This document shows, in pieces, positions 32,503 to 45,500 of a DNA stretch of 64,000 nucleotides (positions are counted from its first letter, which is position 1; every line of letters starts with the position of its first letter). The DNA is from Pocillopora verrucosa (lineage: Eukaryota > Cnidaria > Anthozoa > Scleractinia > Pocilloporidae), in the NCBI RefSeq assembly GCF_036669915.1, contig NC_089319.1, positions 9,960,080 through 10,024,079 on the forward strand, in the 5' to 3' direction. Made by a program: the position numbers and the translations under genes. The notes below the pieces were generated by a model, which ran no database searches, was not told the origin of the DNA, and worked only from the letters and a program-made list of their open reading frames with translations.

Positions 32503-33360
32503 TCATAATCCTGAGGAACTTTCCTCAATGTTGGACACCGCTACCTTTAAAACATCTTCGTAGCTTGGCGGGTTGGACGTATTTCCGTACCGCTGATCGC
32601 TGTACGGAGGAGGTTCCTCGTTAATGCTTTGAGTATCGGGAGGAGGTTCGAATGCTTCTTCGTCATCTTCGCCTTCTTCCGATCTGGGTCGAGGTTTATC
32701 GTAAGCCGAGTAAAAATCGTAAGGCGGTAAGCGCGCGTGAGGGACATAAAAGCCGTTTGAAAATCCATCCAAATCTCCATTGAGTGCAAAATTATCAATT
32801 CCCATATTTAATTCAACCTGCGACGTATCGTGTCCAGTCAAGTGACTTTCATTCCAATAATCCTCCCCTGTTTGTGATCCTTGTGTCGTTGCCGAGCGCC
32901 TCTGTTGATTTCGCCTTTGTTTTGCCCGGGCCAAGCAGAACGAAATCAAGCAGAAATTTATAAATAGAATTGAAAATCCCACAAGAGCGATAGCAAATTC
33001 TTGGTTTCCTGAGAGCAAACTGTGGCTCGTGGAAGTTGGTTTCCCAATTCCGTTTGACCCTGTAGAGATCGTAGTCTCCGCTACTGTTTTGTATTCCATT
33101 GACACGTCAGTCGACGGAATCCGACCTTCTTGACTGTCCGACTTTGACTCGACGTAAACGCAATGTCCTTGTCGACAGACCTTGCCAGAGCCACAGGAAA
33201 TGTTCAAAAGATCGCAGTCAATAATGTCGATAACTCGACTGTTGTTTATCCGCGTATTGTTTCCGCAATTGCTCTGTGGAGGTGGGCATTTTACAAAACT
33301 TAACGTCAGCTTTGCTTCGAAGGAAATAACTAAAAACACAACCAAATTTACCGACGTCAT
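32503..33360 (-). CDS. gene I: membrane protein with three PPxY motifs
   Basis: 285 residues from ATG 33360. The frame is open further upstream but without ATG, and starting here gives a clean signal peptide (MTSVNLVVFLVISFEAKLTL). The ectodomain has C25-x6-C32 and then C49-x6-C56-x5-C62-x4-C67, one residue longer than the A/B/D module. It continues with a Ser/Thr-rich stalk and N-glycosylation sites. The membrane helix is about 121-144, followed by KQRRNQQRR. The cytoplasmic tail of roughly 140 residues has three PY motifs: PPYD preceded by Leu (LPPY, 211-214), PPPY (250-253) and PPSY (264-267, NPPSYEDVLK), plus an acidic EEGEDDEEAFE stretch. Multiple PY motifs favour tight binding to the multi-WW Nedd4 ligases. 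Confidence 0.83.
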   Translation of the reverse strand: MTSVNLVVFLVISFEAKLTLSFVKCPPPQSNCGNNTRINNSRVIDIIDCDLLNISCGSGKVCRQGHCVYVESKSDSQEGRIPSTDVSMEYKTVAETTISTGSNGIGKPTSTSHSLLSGNQEFAIALVGFSILFINFCLISFCLARAKQRRNQQRRSATTQGSQTGEDYWNESHLTGHDTSQVELNMGIDNFALNGDLDGFSNGFYVPHARLPPYDFYSAYDKPRPRSEEGEDDEEAFEPPPDTQSINEEPPPYSDQRYGNTSNPPSYEDVLKVAVSNIEESSSGL

Positions 33361-35304
33361 TTCTAAGCTTGAATCCTTAACAACAACTCTGTCATCAATC
33401 CTACCGACAACATCACATAGCTTTTTCACTCCATTTCTGCTTCGTCACAGCAGCCTGGCATATTTCCTCGTAGATATTCCACTCCACTATTCATGTTTTT
33501 GTGATTGACTAACGATGCGGTAACGTTTTCTCAACTCCCGTTGGCTCAAGCTGCACTTAATACAAACTACAATTTGCATGTGAATGACATGTTCGCCGCG
33601 TAGCCACGTAACAAACAATAACAAGGGTTTATTAGCATTTACAGCGCACACTTCAAATTTAGTTTTATTGTTCAAATGTGTGAAACGACAATTGTATTTT
33701 TGCTGGAAAAACACGATCAAAAATGGTGCAGTATTTTAAAGCTTAACATAAACCACTTTCAAAGCGTGCTGATTTGAACTAAAAACTCACTGCGTAATAG
33801 AATACACTAGGAAAGCCGTGAAAACGTGGTAATTTACGGTAATGTTTGCGATGCAATCATTACCTGAACATGCAAATTTTAATGGCAATAGCAGTTAACA
33901 ACACAGCACCATTTGCGACGTAAACTCGTGCTCACACATTTTTCATTAGTACACCGTTGTTACACGTCCATGGATGGAAATGTAGTTATCATAATCTGAT
34001 GTCATCCAGTAAACTAAAACACACCTTCACGTTTTTAACTGTTTTGCAGGTCTTAAATTTGGCGATAACAAAAACAATAGCGAAACTTCTAGTTCGCGGA
34101 AAAAAGGTTACCAAAATAGGAACTTTGAAGAAATATTCTATTTATAACTATAACCTTGAGCGTCAAAGGGGAAACTATATTATTAGACATCCTTTTTAAA
34201 GTTACGGAAGAAAATTAACATATTCTTAACTTTCTACACAGGAAATTTATACCAGCACCCAAATGGTATCATTTCTTTCGTGATTTCACATTTTTATTTA
34301 TCCACATAATGTTTTAGCCGGGAAAACTTAATTCAAAATCCAACACACATAGATTGGACCTAGAGAGAGAAGTGCTATCGTTTTGTCACGAGCCTGCAAC
34401 AAAGAAAAGACCCGAGTACCCGACGAAGAATCGAACCCAAGAGCTTCGGATTTGGCCCACACGATGCCACTGACTGCCACTGAGCAAAAGGCATTCCCCT
34501 GGCTGGGAAGTGCATCTTACACCCTCGGTTTAAAAACTTCTGTAACTATGAAGAACTTCCGACTGTTATTTTTCCAATATATGGTGTTGCACTGTTTACT
34601 TGAAATTTTCAAAACATACTCTTTAGTTACTTAGTTAGTTATGCCCTAAGCTTTTCCCAGAGCATAGGCCATCGATCATCACCCTCCTTCACCTCCTCCT
34701 GGGCCTGCCCTGGGCTGGCGTTTTAAGTGTGGTTCAGTTTTGGCCCCAATTCTTCATACCAGCCAGAATACCTCGCCCCCAGATGTTTTTTGGTTGTTCT
34801 CTAGTCCGTTTGCTCTGTGGATTTCGTTTCATTTTACGACTATCGGCTAAATTTTTTTGGCCGTTTTACGACTATCGGTTATCCCCATTAAGACCTCTCG
34901 TAACACCGTCGGGATGTTTCCTCGAGGTGCGGCCACTCCCTCCGACTGATTTGTGATTGAATTGGTTCCTGTCCTGATCTTTCCCATAGCACCTCTTTTG
35001 CTTTTCTCTCTGTTCATGTTATGTTCAGAATTCTTCTCAAGCAGTTGTTGATAAGTGATTGGAACTCATTACTTTTTAGACCAAGTATTTTTTCATCATG
35101 AGGCTTATTTTCCCTGTAATAATAAATTGCAGTTTTGGTCGCCCGCTTGAAGAGGGATCAGTTCTTCCTCAGTTTTGTAGGAGATTTTATCCGGATGCCA
35201 GAAACAGATTTTATACTTTGAATACACTTTTCCTGTAAACATTTTCATGTTATTCGCAATGCAGGATGTCTACTTAAAAACATTTATTGCGAGTAGTTTA
35301 AAGT
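33361..35304. other. intergenic, repeat-rich, no supported gene
   Basis: Includes the gene I upstream region, a SINE-like remnant at 34390-34490 and a less AT-rich block at about 34650-35000 with words such as TTACGACTATCGGCTAA repeated twice (34836 and 34866). The latter resembles a retroelement end, but I could not classify it. Confidence 0.35.
34390..34490 (-). repeat. tRNA-derived SINE remnant
   Basis: The minus strand shows TGCTCAGTGGCAG (A-box-like) and GGGTTCGATTCTTC (B-box) about 45 bases apart, followed by GTCGGGTACTCGGG. The tRNA fold is incomplete. Confidence 0.5.
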
Positions 35305-36887
35305 GTCTGTGACACGAAATTTTTTTTTGCGTAAATATTCAGCTCGTCATATATACAAACCAATTCCGATAGAATAAAGATTTCAAAAAACTTAAAACTC
35401 GGTTTTTTCGGGCCCTAAAGTGCACTTATTTTGTCTTCAAGCATCCCGTCGACTGGTAACGAATTAGCGAGTGATGACGTAGAAAACTGTGAAAACTCTC
35501 CGTTGACACTCACAAATCTCTCACATCTCTTGTAATTTTGTATCGGTCAGCGTTGAAATACCATTGCAATAATGTCCGATAGTGATGTATACCTACCTTC
35601 AGCAAGCTCTACCGAGAGTTTTGATAGTAAAGAAGAAATGGGAGTTGCGAGTACGGTTCAGCCCTATGAAGGAGAACCGCGTGCATCAAACAAAGATTTC
35701 GGCGAAGAATGACTAGGACGGTTTCTCGCGTGCGGTGTTCAGGTCAAGATTAGAACAAAAAACTCCCGTCACTGAATGTTTAGTTTGATGCGTTTGTGTC
35801 TTGTTTTCTATGGCGAAATCTATGTTAAGAATGGGTAGCTGTGTTCGTTTTTGTAGACAACATTTTATTCCTTCGCACAAAGAGCGGCAAGGGTTCCCCT
35901 TGCTCAGTGTTCTAGATTTTCGTTGCTTTAGAGGGATTCCTTTAGCAAACCACGAGCTAACTTTTGACGAAAGAATCGGCTGTATCACGAGGCACGATGA
36001 TTTTGTGCCGAGAAGTCATCGGGCAGTTTTTACCGCAAGCCTATCCTTTCCTCAAAGATTGCAAAGACTGAGGCTGTCGCCGTGGAGCCGGTCAAACAGA
36101 AAACGAGTGAGTTTACCTGATTCAAGTTTACACGGCCCCTTCGAGCTTGTGTTTATGACAGTATCCGCCAAAGGTTTCGCACTGTTCTCGCAACAGGATA
36201 TTGGTCAGTTCAGGAAAGAGCTTGACCTTTATCACAAATTATGTATTCCTGGTGACAAAATACGATGGAAACTACAACTGGTAGGATTTTCATACGATAA
36301 GAAAAGCGCTAATGTAGTCATGTGGAAAGACAAAGAGTATGAGTACGTCTCAAGCGCGTGAAATAAACCTGAACGATAAGGAGCTCACCATTCTTCGCTT
36401 GCGACATGTCAGCCGAAAATAGTGATGAACAATCGTTTACGGTATGGAAACAGGCCCCTTAATGAGCATTCTTTTAAGCTGAATTCTTCGGTTATCTTCC
36501 CCTGATTTGTCCAGTGGTATGTGTTCGTATTATCCATACAGCTACATCCTTTGGAGTGTATTGCATAGAAATATACTGTATATGTTTGTTATTCTCGTAG
36601 CTGACATCATTTGGCTCTCCGGCCACGCATTACGTTCGTTCTCTCTTCCAGATTACTCCTTTCTCCACTATAGTCGCCGACGTGTCTTCACAATTTTCTA
36701 CGTCACAACGATGTAACATGATCGTTTTGGCCGCGCGCTTGATGGAGACACTTTTTGGCCGCCAAATCGTACTTTCAATGTACAAAAAATGTTCAAGGAG
36801 AACTCGCTAATTGCTTAAATCGATTATTTCTAATTTTGAATAAGGCGATTAACCAAAAAATGCAAAAAAAAAATTCGTCTCATAGGC
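35305..36887 (+). mobile_element. about 1.6 kb DNA-transposon-like element with terminal inverted repeats
   Basis: The left end GTCTGTGACACGAAATTT continues into a T-run and TGCG. The right end, read on the minus strand, is GCCTATGAGACGAATTTT continuing into a T-run and TGCA. The two ends therefore match as imperfect inverted repeats of about 25 bases. Between them lie remnants of a coding region (separate entry). A target-site duplication could not be fixed. The element class is not certain. Confidence 0.5.
35572..36361 (+). pseudogene. remnant ORF of a P2X7-C-terminus-like transposon-associated family
   Basis: A 46-codon start (MSDSDVYLPSASSTESFDSK, then VQPYEGEP) ends at TGA 35710-35712. 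In another frame a second open stretch from ATG 35810 to 36361 contains IGCITRHDDFVPRSHRAVF. Acidic/Ser-rich starts with a PY-x-EP block and a later CITxHDDF segment recall uncharacterised cnidarian proteins related to the zinc-binding C-terminus of P2X7 receptors, which are often spread by transposons. The 3' part (HKLCIPGDKIRWKLQLVGFS) is open but unrecognised. Frames are broken, so it is a pseudogene. Identification is by memory of the family pattern only. Confidence 0.4.
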
Positions 36888-38874
36888 AATCTCAGTTCTG
36901 TGGAGTGATATAAGCAAAGAACATTGCAGTATCGTATTTTAAGCTGCACTCCGTCGCGACAGAGTATTCCAGAAATGTGCCACGAGCTATGCCAATCGCT
37001 GTAACTGGATTAAAATAAAAGAATGGTACAAAATAATTATAGGGTTCAAAACCTGGGAGTTAATTGAGCCCTCTTAAATGAAAGCTGGTTAAAACAACGC
37101 GTAACCAAGTTTCTCAATCTCTCAAACAGGACCCGCATCAAGTGGCATTCTTTTGATAATTTTTCTTTGAAATATATATTTTTGAGATAATAATTGCTCA
37201 GATAATAACGACTGGATTCCGTAAGCATATTGCACAGCGGTTGGCAGCGCAGCCGACTCTGTTGGAAAGTAACAGAAAATATTATATAAGGAACAACAAC
37301 AGACGAATGAAAAATTGAAAGTTTTTATTCTACACAGCTAGTGACAGCAACAAAATTTAGGACGCACGGACAATAGGGTGAACAGCGCAAGGGAGATAAA
37401 AGTTACCGCTTCTTCTAGAAATATAAAACTAATCATGTCGAGAGGATATTGAAAGAATGTCGTCCAATGTAATGAAAGTATTATCGTTTTCCCCTGCTAT
37501 CCGCCCACTTACTTCCCCATTTGCCATGGAGTTTATCTAACTTGAATCATTTCCTCGCGCAAACCAAGTCTAAACACGAAAACAACATTTTTTTAAATCG
37601 GACCGCATTGATCATTGTTACTTACAAAACAGGAAGCCTTAATCTTATTACCTCATCACCAACGTTTACAAATAAAATAACTGAACTGCTGTTGCGGGGT
37701 TGGACCATCTGCACAATGTTGTTGCAACGAATTTCTTTCACGTCTATTGACATTACGAAACGATTCCTCACATAAATTTGTGTACTCTTTATTTTGAACC
37801 AAATAAATTAAAGTTAAATAATATATACAACTTTCAACGTGTGCATGAATAACGAATACTTGCTCAACTATTTACAATCAATAGCAATAAATAGAAACGA
37901 ATAAAATTCACCTTTTACAAAGTTGATCCGTGCAATGGCAATAAAGGCTGTGCCCGCTAGTAAGTTAAAAGAAGTAAAATCAAATCTAAAAAAAAGGATT
38001 CTTAGATCTTTGAAATCAAAGATTTAAAAGGATATTTGAACGTAGAAGAATTAGCAAGTAAATTCTTAAAACTACAAAATTCACTTATAATAAGACTTTG
38101 TAATTAACTCGTGCGGTTTTACTAGGAGATTACGTAAAAGCCGTTTAATTTGAAACCCGAAGGTCGATTTTCCGGACTCGCCTTTTTCCGGCCCCTCCGC
38201 CACACGACGAGATGAAACAAAAATGCAAATCCTGTTAATTTTTTTTTTGTTTTGATTTGTTTGTCTTTCGTCCAAGTTTTGTACAGTAACAAGAGTGAAA
38301 AAGACAGATGTTTTTTAAATTCTTATTTTCAGTGAAATACAGTAATCTAAAAAAATACGGGAGGGCATTGCCGTCAAAATTACTTGAACTGCACATATAA
38401 CTAAAGACTATCTTCTAAGGGACTTTCTTTTGAAAGACTATCTTCTGAACGAAACTGAAAATTAAAGGCATTCTTCAAGTTATAACTTACAGAGTCGTCT
38501 TCGAAGTACTCATCGAAAGCAAATTAAGTTAACAGGCGAAACATGAATAGAATAAATAAAAGCGACCCTTCATTTTAGTTTGTGGGAGCAACATAATCGC
38601 CGTGAATTTAATTATTTCGCATGAATTTTTGGATAATTAACAGGAAAAAAGATCAAAATTGCCGTTTGCAGTATGATAAATTATTTTAAACTTTACCATT
38701 TGACACAGACTTTAGCCTCTGATAGACTGCCACTGTGAGCTTACATAACTGTACAGTGAGACCATTGCGTGCCACCGCGTGCAATCTTAATCACATCGCG
38801 TGATTCAACAGTAACGAACACGTTTAGTTCTTCACTTGGACAGCACCGCACTTAAACTTTGAGTAAATTTTTCA
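36888..38874. other. intergenic, no supported gene
   Basis: AT-rich; contains the gene J 3' flank near its right end. AGACTATCTTCT occurs twice (about 38404 and 38437). Nothing else recognised. Confidence 0.35.
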
Positions 38875-39474
38875 TCAGCCAGCGGTGGTGATAACAGTGG
38901 TCCCTGTTTCTAAAGGCTTTAGTAACTGCGAAATCTTCACCACATGCTCATACGGAGGGGGAGAGTTTCCGAACAAAATACCATACTCTGGCGGTTGTTC
39001 ATTTGATGTTTCAGTCCCCACGTTTTCTCCTACAACCGTACTTTGCATCTCGCCAATACCGTTTAAATTGAAGCTAAAAAGACTAAAATAAGGCGGAGGA
39101 CCAGCAGTCATACTGAGCGACGAAAATCGCCTTCGCATTAAGTAGTCTGGAATTTCCACACCCGTGCTTGAATCGCATGTGGTGCTCTCATTCGATGGTG
39201 CGTCGACACTTTGTGACCAAGGTCCTTGTTTAAAGCACACGTAAACCAAAACGATAGCAAGTCCAATAATTAATGCCACAGATATACTCATAATGATTAC
39301 AATGATCTCCACTCCGCTGCCTGAAGCATTCGAGTTTTCGCATTCATCGCTACATAGTCCGTGAGAGCATGATTCCAATTCACCATTACACTGCGATGAC
39401 ACACCGATCGCACATGAAACTAAAACCATCGCTGGATAGAAAACGAAAAATTTCATGATTTGATTAAGTCCCAT
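38875..39474 (-). CDS. gene J: membrane protein with three PPxY motifs and a compact Cys ectodomain
   Basis: 199 residues from ATG 39474 (or 193 from ATG 39456). The frame stays open 330 bases upstream, but a TATA-like ATATAAAAAG at 39578-39588 lies about 105 bases 5' of this ATG, so the upstream part is probably untranscribed or leader. The signal peptide is about residues 7-27 (MKFFVFYPAMVLVSCAIGVS). The ectodomain has C29-x6-C36-x4-C41-x3-C45 and a Ser/Asn/Gly stalk. The membrane helix is about 56-80. The tail has PPPY (126-129), PPEY (161-164) and PPPY (172-175, NSPPPYEHVVKIS). Motif placement near the end matches genes I and A. This is a single-exon member with the shortest ectodomain among the signal-peptide-bearing PPxY genes that are complete. 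Confidence 0.8.
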   Translation of the reverse strand: MGLNQIMKFFVFYPAMVLVSCAIGVSSQCNGELESCSHGLCSDECENSNASGSGVEIIVIIMSISVALIIGLAIVLVYVCFKQGPWSQSVDAPSNESTTCDSSTGVEIPDYLMRRRFSSLSMTAGPPPYFSLFSFNLNGIGEMQSTVVGENVGTETSNEQPPEYGILFGNSPPPYEHVVKISQLLKPLETGTTVITTAG

Positions 39475-39576
39475 CTTATTAAGATTATAAAAATCCACGT
39501 CGAGGTTTATCTCCCCTTGCTTGGCTCGCTCGCGTGAGGTTGTTTCTTCCCAGTTGTGACGGTATGAATGAAGTAT

Positions 39577-39589
39577 CTTTTTATATTTA
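39577..39589 (-). promoter_or_regulatory. TATA-like element of gene J
   Basis: The minus strand reads AAATATAAAAAG about 105 bases upstream of the chosen ATG. It supports the shorter start over the longer upstream-open frame. Confidence 0.4.
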
Positions 39590-42500
39590 AGTTGTTTATG
39601 TATTATGACTTTATACATACCTTTCACACTGGTTAAAGGACTTCCGGTTTCCATGACGTCACAGGCGTGTGTCATGCCTTCCTTTCTTGTCAACGGAAAA
39701 CTCTTGAAAGAAAGGGATAAAAACTTGTTTATTGAGATCCGTAGTATTCGCTTTGGAAACGCTTGCCCACAAACATACTGTACTGAAAGAACAAACCCCA
39801 TCATCGGTCAAAAGGCGTAAAAGATATTGAGTAAAGTTCTTAACAGGATTTTTTTTTGTAAGTTACTAAAATTGTTAACACTTTGGGGCCGCTGTAACCT
39901 TGACCAGTGACCGCACACAGACCAAAACCTTTCAGGAACCTGCCCGATTTCACGTTTCGCTATACCCCGACAGTAGGGCGCCCACAAAACTGTCTCTTAA
40001 ATGGTATGGAAGTGAAATGACAATAAAGAATCATTAATTCTAATAAAATAAGTGTTGAGTCAATTAGAGTTTGAAATTGGACTATGACGCAAACGTGACT
40101 ATGTATTGCTAATTGTGGTTAAGAATCCAGCTAAGGAGTTTTTAAAAATGTGTTGCTTAAGAGTTTAATTTTCTTTATGTTCTAACATGTTTTGAGCTCT
40201 TTTGTCAAACAATCGTTCTGGTTTTTTAAGATATTGGACTGGAGCTTACGGGATGGAATTCAGTATATTTGCCCCACTAACGTGACATCGAAAATGAAAC
40301 CAACTAGATCGGTTCTATTAATACTGATATGACATTTTCACGAGTCAATAGTCGGAAAGCCATTTCATCAACTAGTTTCAGCTTTCAACCTATGCCAGCC
40401 ATCTACAAGACAAACCCTTCTTTTGCAGCAAAGAAATTTCTAGCCTGATAGGTTCTACCTACACGTTTAGTCGAGAAACCACAACAATACTCAACCACAC
40501 GTTCGCGAATCCCTCAAGAGCAATATTTTCTTCATATATTGAGCGCGTATATTTTTTAGGCAATTTCTGGAATAGAGTGGTTCGTAATTTATATGCCTTT
40601 TTTTTTCTCCGAGGTTGTAAGAAGCGTGTTTCAGGTTTATTTTGGATGGGAAAGTCTCCTTTTCTTCGCTCAGCGTACGGTAAACTAGCGAATTTAAATT
40701 CTTAATTTTCTAGTTGAGCGACCCAGCTGAAAAGCTGAAATTTTCACGAGGTTTAATTATCAAAAGAACGTCAGGAATCCGCGGTACATTGGTAAATTAT
40801 GATAGCTGAAGTTAGGTAAACAGCATGGAGTGCTACACCGCGCAACCACTGATAACCACAAGAATCAGAATTCTGATATTTCCCACAATGCTTTATCTCA
40901 CTGAACTATCTTTGATTGCCTTTCTGAAATAGTAGGCAGCGATTAGAACATTCCAGCTGAATTCGAACATAGCTACAAATTCAGTTACTACTGTTGAGTT
41001 TTGCTTTGCTGACTTGAAAATTTTATTTCATTTTACTTGGCGAATTCTCCCAACCAATTGAAGCCAAAAGGGAGAATACCGAATTATTAAAAAAAAAATG
41101 ATTTAAACGTTGCCTATTTTCAACATTACCTGACGGGGAATTTTGATGTCATATAACTAACTTCAATTTTACTAAAACCGGTAATGATGACGATTCCCCA
41201 GCAGTTTTGCCGACGTCGAATCATTTTAGGAGGAATAGACCTTTTTCTTGGAATCTTTGACTTACTGAAAATTATTATTAAATCCGGGCTAACGACGATT
41301 GTAACAGGGTAATTTCGTATTATCAACTGAGAGTAGTTTGAACATCAAAACCTAGAATACTGAGTCTTATAGACCGTAAGTTGCAAATTGTTTGTGATTC
41401 TTTAATATTATGCTATTTAATCCAAATTTATCCCATTTCAACCGAGTTAGTGAGAAATTGGACCACAACGCACAGATTGCAGTTTAGTGTACATAAAATA
41501 CGACAACATGAAAATCGAAAGTATGTAGAGATTGTTGATTAATTTCTGCAAATGCTGTAGTGACGTTTTTATAAAGTTCAAGAATCGAAAGAACCTCTTT
41601 ATTTACTATGGTTACTTGGTTTTGAACTCTATCTCCAGACATCAAACCAGCCCATGCTATCCTTAAAAATCATTTTACAACACAGGTGAAACGAAACCAG
41701 CCTTTTTGGCGATGATTTTACAGACTATGCAACCCAAATAAGGTTGAAATACACCGTTCAAGGCAATCTACTTTAACATCTGGTTCTTGTATTGAGCTCG
41801 TGTGTCTGCGCTTGAATGCAGAGGTTGATATGTTTCGTCACTCTGTGGTCATTCAATGAGGGTTTTTCAGGTTTGTTTTGAAGGAAAAGACCCTTTAGAT
41901 CGTCAACTAATAGTTTGTGTACTTAAAAAAACAATTTTCCACCTGAACGACTAAGAGAAATTCAGGCTCAGGAACCTAAAACTGTGACGGAAAGCTGAGA
42001 TGCGCTTGAAGTCTAATGATCAGAAAAAACACAAGAATCTCAAGTAGTTTTATATTTTTAATTTATAAAAACACTAGAACAATTGACGACAAGGCACCAA
42101 CCCACGTTTTCATCGAATATTATCTGTAATATAATCAAGCACTAAATACTAGGGCGATATTTGTTCAAATACTTCAGATTATTGATTGTTATCCGTACTT
42201 CTTCTTAATTACTTGGCGTACTTGTAAACGTTCGAAAATAGCAACTCTTAGAAACATTCAAATGCACAGTTTGAGAAACACCGCGTTAACGCGATGCTTT
42301 CACTCCCTCCTTTGGCAGGATTTGTTCACTTTATTCGCTCCATGTAGAGCCCATCCTATTTATCATCCGCAGTTGAATTTCTAGCTTCATTACATTTTAT
42401 TTTAGCGTCCGTGGTTATCTTGTAAACATTGAATGATTTTTCCCCGGCAATACAAAAACCATTATCGTAACTTGCTGTGGGAGTGAAAGTAGAAGACGTA

Positions 42501-45500
42501 AAAGTATATAAGGGCAAACCAATGTTGGCCAAATTTTAGAATAGAAGGCGGAAAATGTTTGTGAAAACTTTCCATAGAAGCCATTTAAAGACGTAAGAGA
42601 TTGTAAGATGAGAAGTGTTCATTAGTGTTTCCCGAATTAGCAATGACTCCACCCTGTGTCAACGTTGTAGGACTTCTGCTGACCATTAATCAATGAGAAA
42701 AAGAAAAAATAAAGTTGTATGTGTGAGTGCAGGCATTATTTTAAACAAATCCAGACTTTCAGGTCAAACCTTGACCTATTTCGTCACCGAAGATAAGAAT
42801 AATTCAACCGAGAGAGTGTTTAGTCACGAAGCTGAAATATTACGTGATAATTTCCTTGAAAACGACGTCAGCAACGCCCATGAGAAAGTAGCGAAACAAA
42901 AGATTTAATGCGCAAAACAACAGTCCAACATGTGCGTTTTAAACTGTTTTGTACATTTCTTAGCCGCTCTATGAAAACAATAACGTGAAACCCCCAAATT
43001 TTGTGAACTCTTAGAGCGGAAGCCTCGATGACGAATCAGTCTTCACTGCATTTCCATATTAGGCTAATGGTGGGATCTTGCGCTGTCAGAAACGGTAATT
43101 ACATCAAATTTCTGGCAAAATTTTCGGGGGAAATGGAAGTTGATTTTCTAGGCGACGTTCTCCTGGGACTTCACCTTCGTGAGATCTTTTACCTCCTCTT
43201 GTTAAGTTCTTTACACGACATAAACGAGTTATCGCGGTTAATTTAGCTTACGACAATTATTAGAGAACACCTTTGATTAATAAAGACATGTTGTGTCTTT
43301 CTAAACAAAGAGATGTAAAAATAAACCCCGCAGGGATTGGTCACTGGCGTTCTCCAGCGCTTCAGGCAGTTTGTCACTACTTCGTTTAAGTTCTTATTAG
43401 CTCATAATGATCTTTTCTTTCGTTCTGTTTAGTCATTGTGATAACTTTGGTTTTGTTTTAGGATGAGCCAAGTCATTAAGACTTTTGAGAATTTTTCCTC
43501 TCCGTTTCCCTCTGAGCCATTACCTGAGGATGATCACAATGACAAAGCCTTCGTCAAAGTCGATTCAAAATAAAATTGCTCTCTTCCTCGAAATTCTTAA
43601 GAACAACACAATGATTTGATTCCGAGAAACTTGTTGCGACAATTCCTCTGTCATCATCAGTTTCAATCAACGCAGAGTACAAAGTTCAATATATATCATT
43701 ACAAGGAATTGGTGCTATTTGGTACAACCACGGACGAAAACGTGGCGATGAATGGTTACAAAGACTTAAATCAGCATGATACAGTTCATGCGGATTCAAT
43801 GTGGATTTGCTTCAGTTGAATATGTAAAGCTAGATTCTCTGATATTGAAATTGTTTATTAAATGGGTGACTTCGATGTTTCCTAACTTGAAAATTGGATG
43901 AAATTTCATTCGGCCAAAATGGTCTGTAAAATGTCATTTGAAACCAGCGTAAACTTTCTCTACTTCAGTGCGTGATTTAGAACACGACTTCAAAATGACA
44001 GATATTTAAAAATATCAAGTACACTCCCAATGTTAGTTAACACTGACCAGGTGTTCTTTCTCGGGATTTCTTCCCTCGCTGGATATTTCCATCAATAATA
44101 TCAGAATCGTTAGCCTTCAAATTTGTCAAACGTCTCCCAAGAACTCATTCATTTCATCCAACCATGAAAAAAGTCTCGAAAATTGGTGGTTATCAGCATT
44201 GGACGATGCACGTAATTTTTGGGTCCTCTCATATAACAAACTGCTAGGTTCATATTCCCGTGGACATAAAAAAAAATTGAGCACGTTTCACTGATGGTAT
44301 TTTGTTTCTCAAATGTTGACATAGTTTTGATTAAGTGGTTAGCAGGCCTCTCTGTGGTCCAAATATAAATCAAATATAAAACTATCAGTACACTTGGCAT
44401 TAATTACTTTTTACTGCTATCATCATATCCTAAGTGTATAATGAGCTTAAGTCTCAGTTTAGATAATACAGTCATACCGTGCGGTAAGTCACAAAATTTT
44501 GCATTACTTAGTTCCTCTATATTCGATGGCGTTACAATATCTTGTCACTAAGTCTTCGTTACGTTATAAAATAACGTTGCTTTCCATCCTTTTTGCAACC
44601 TCGCTTTGAAGAGCCCTAAATTACAGGAGAAAGGGCCAAAATTGGCCCATTAGGCTTCGTAAAACTCATTTTTCTGAGTTTAAGAAGAGCTTGCTTCTAA
44701 ATCAACGCACGGCTTTTTGAAGATTTAAGCTGCATCTACAATTTACACCTAAAATGAACGATTTTTATGAGGTAGAATGATTATCCTTTTGCACTTGAAA
44801 ATACTCAAAATCCGGTCATTTTTAGCAGGAAAGTCATTTTCAAGAGCGATTTTATGAAAACTCCTATTACCTACGACAAATCAACACACGGCAAATGATA
44901 GATCAATCTCTTCTCTAAAAGAAACCGTTTTAATTTTGAAAATTGGCCAACGGGAACCTTTATCCTTTTCAGTTTGAAAATTTTGTAGTCGAAGTTGCGT
45001 TCAAAAATGGCGCGTTTTGAGCAAGCGAGCTATTGTCTTCAGCCCAGCCATGAATTACAATGCAGCCTGTCAAACTAAACAGTGCTCATTGCTGAAACCC
45101 TTTCGCTTGTAAAATTATTCTCAATTACAGACTCAGTCAAATCATGACGGCGTCCATCGACCAACAAGCTGTTCGTGATCGGGAGCCGGTTCTTTTCAGA
45201 GCTAACTGAATCCCCGATTGCCCTGCAATCTGTATGCGATCGGGAGCTGATGATCAGTTCCAGTCCAGAGATAGCACTAGCATAAAAAGCTCGATAGTAA
45301 CTGTGATCCTAAAATAGCGAATGTGATCGTATGCTCTGTTTCGTTCGCTTCGAAAAAACTTTGAGCGATTCAGAGACTTAATTTTGTGCTTCATTTACGA
45401 TAAAAGAAATTTTTCGATGAGACAATCGAATTCTTAGTGGGAAATTATAGCAAACACCCGCTGAAGCGAAATGTGTGTTGATTAAGTTTTGGCGAGATAT

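Noticed and set aside
32547..32798. Frame overlapping the tail of gene I
   Set aside because: Lies within the PPxY tail of I in another frame and has no features.
33361..33429. Longer N-terminus for gene I
   Set aside because: The extension begins at GTG without an ATG, and the ATG at 33360 gives a proper signal peptide.
39475..39804. Longer N-terminus for gene J
   Set aside because: The added 110 residues would precede the signal peptide, and a TATA-like element lies within them; an internal AAAG|GTATGT also looks like a donor.
44149..44400. Possible helix exon to pair with exon K
   Set aside because: The hydrophobic stretch is short, no acceptor gives the right phase, and there is no PPxY tail.
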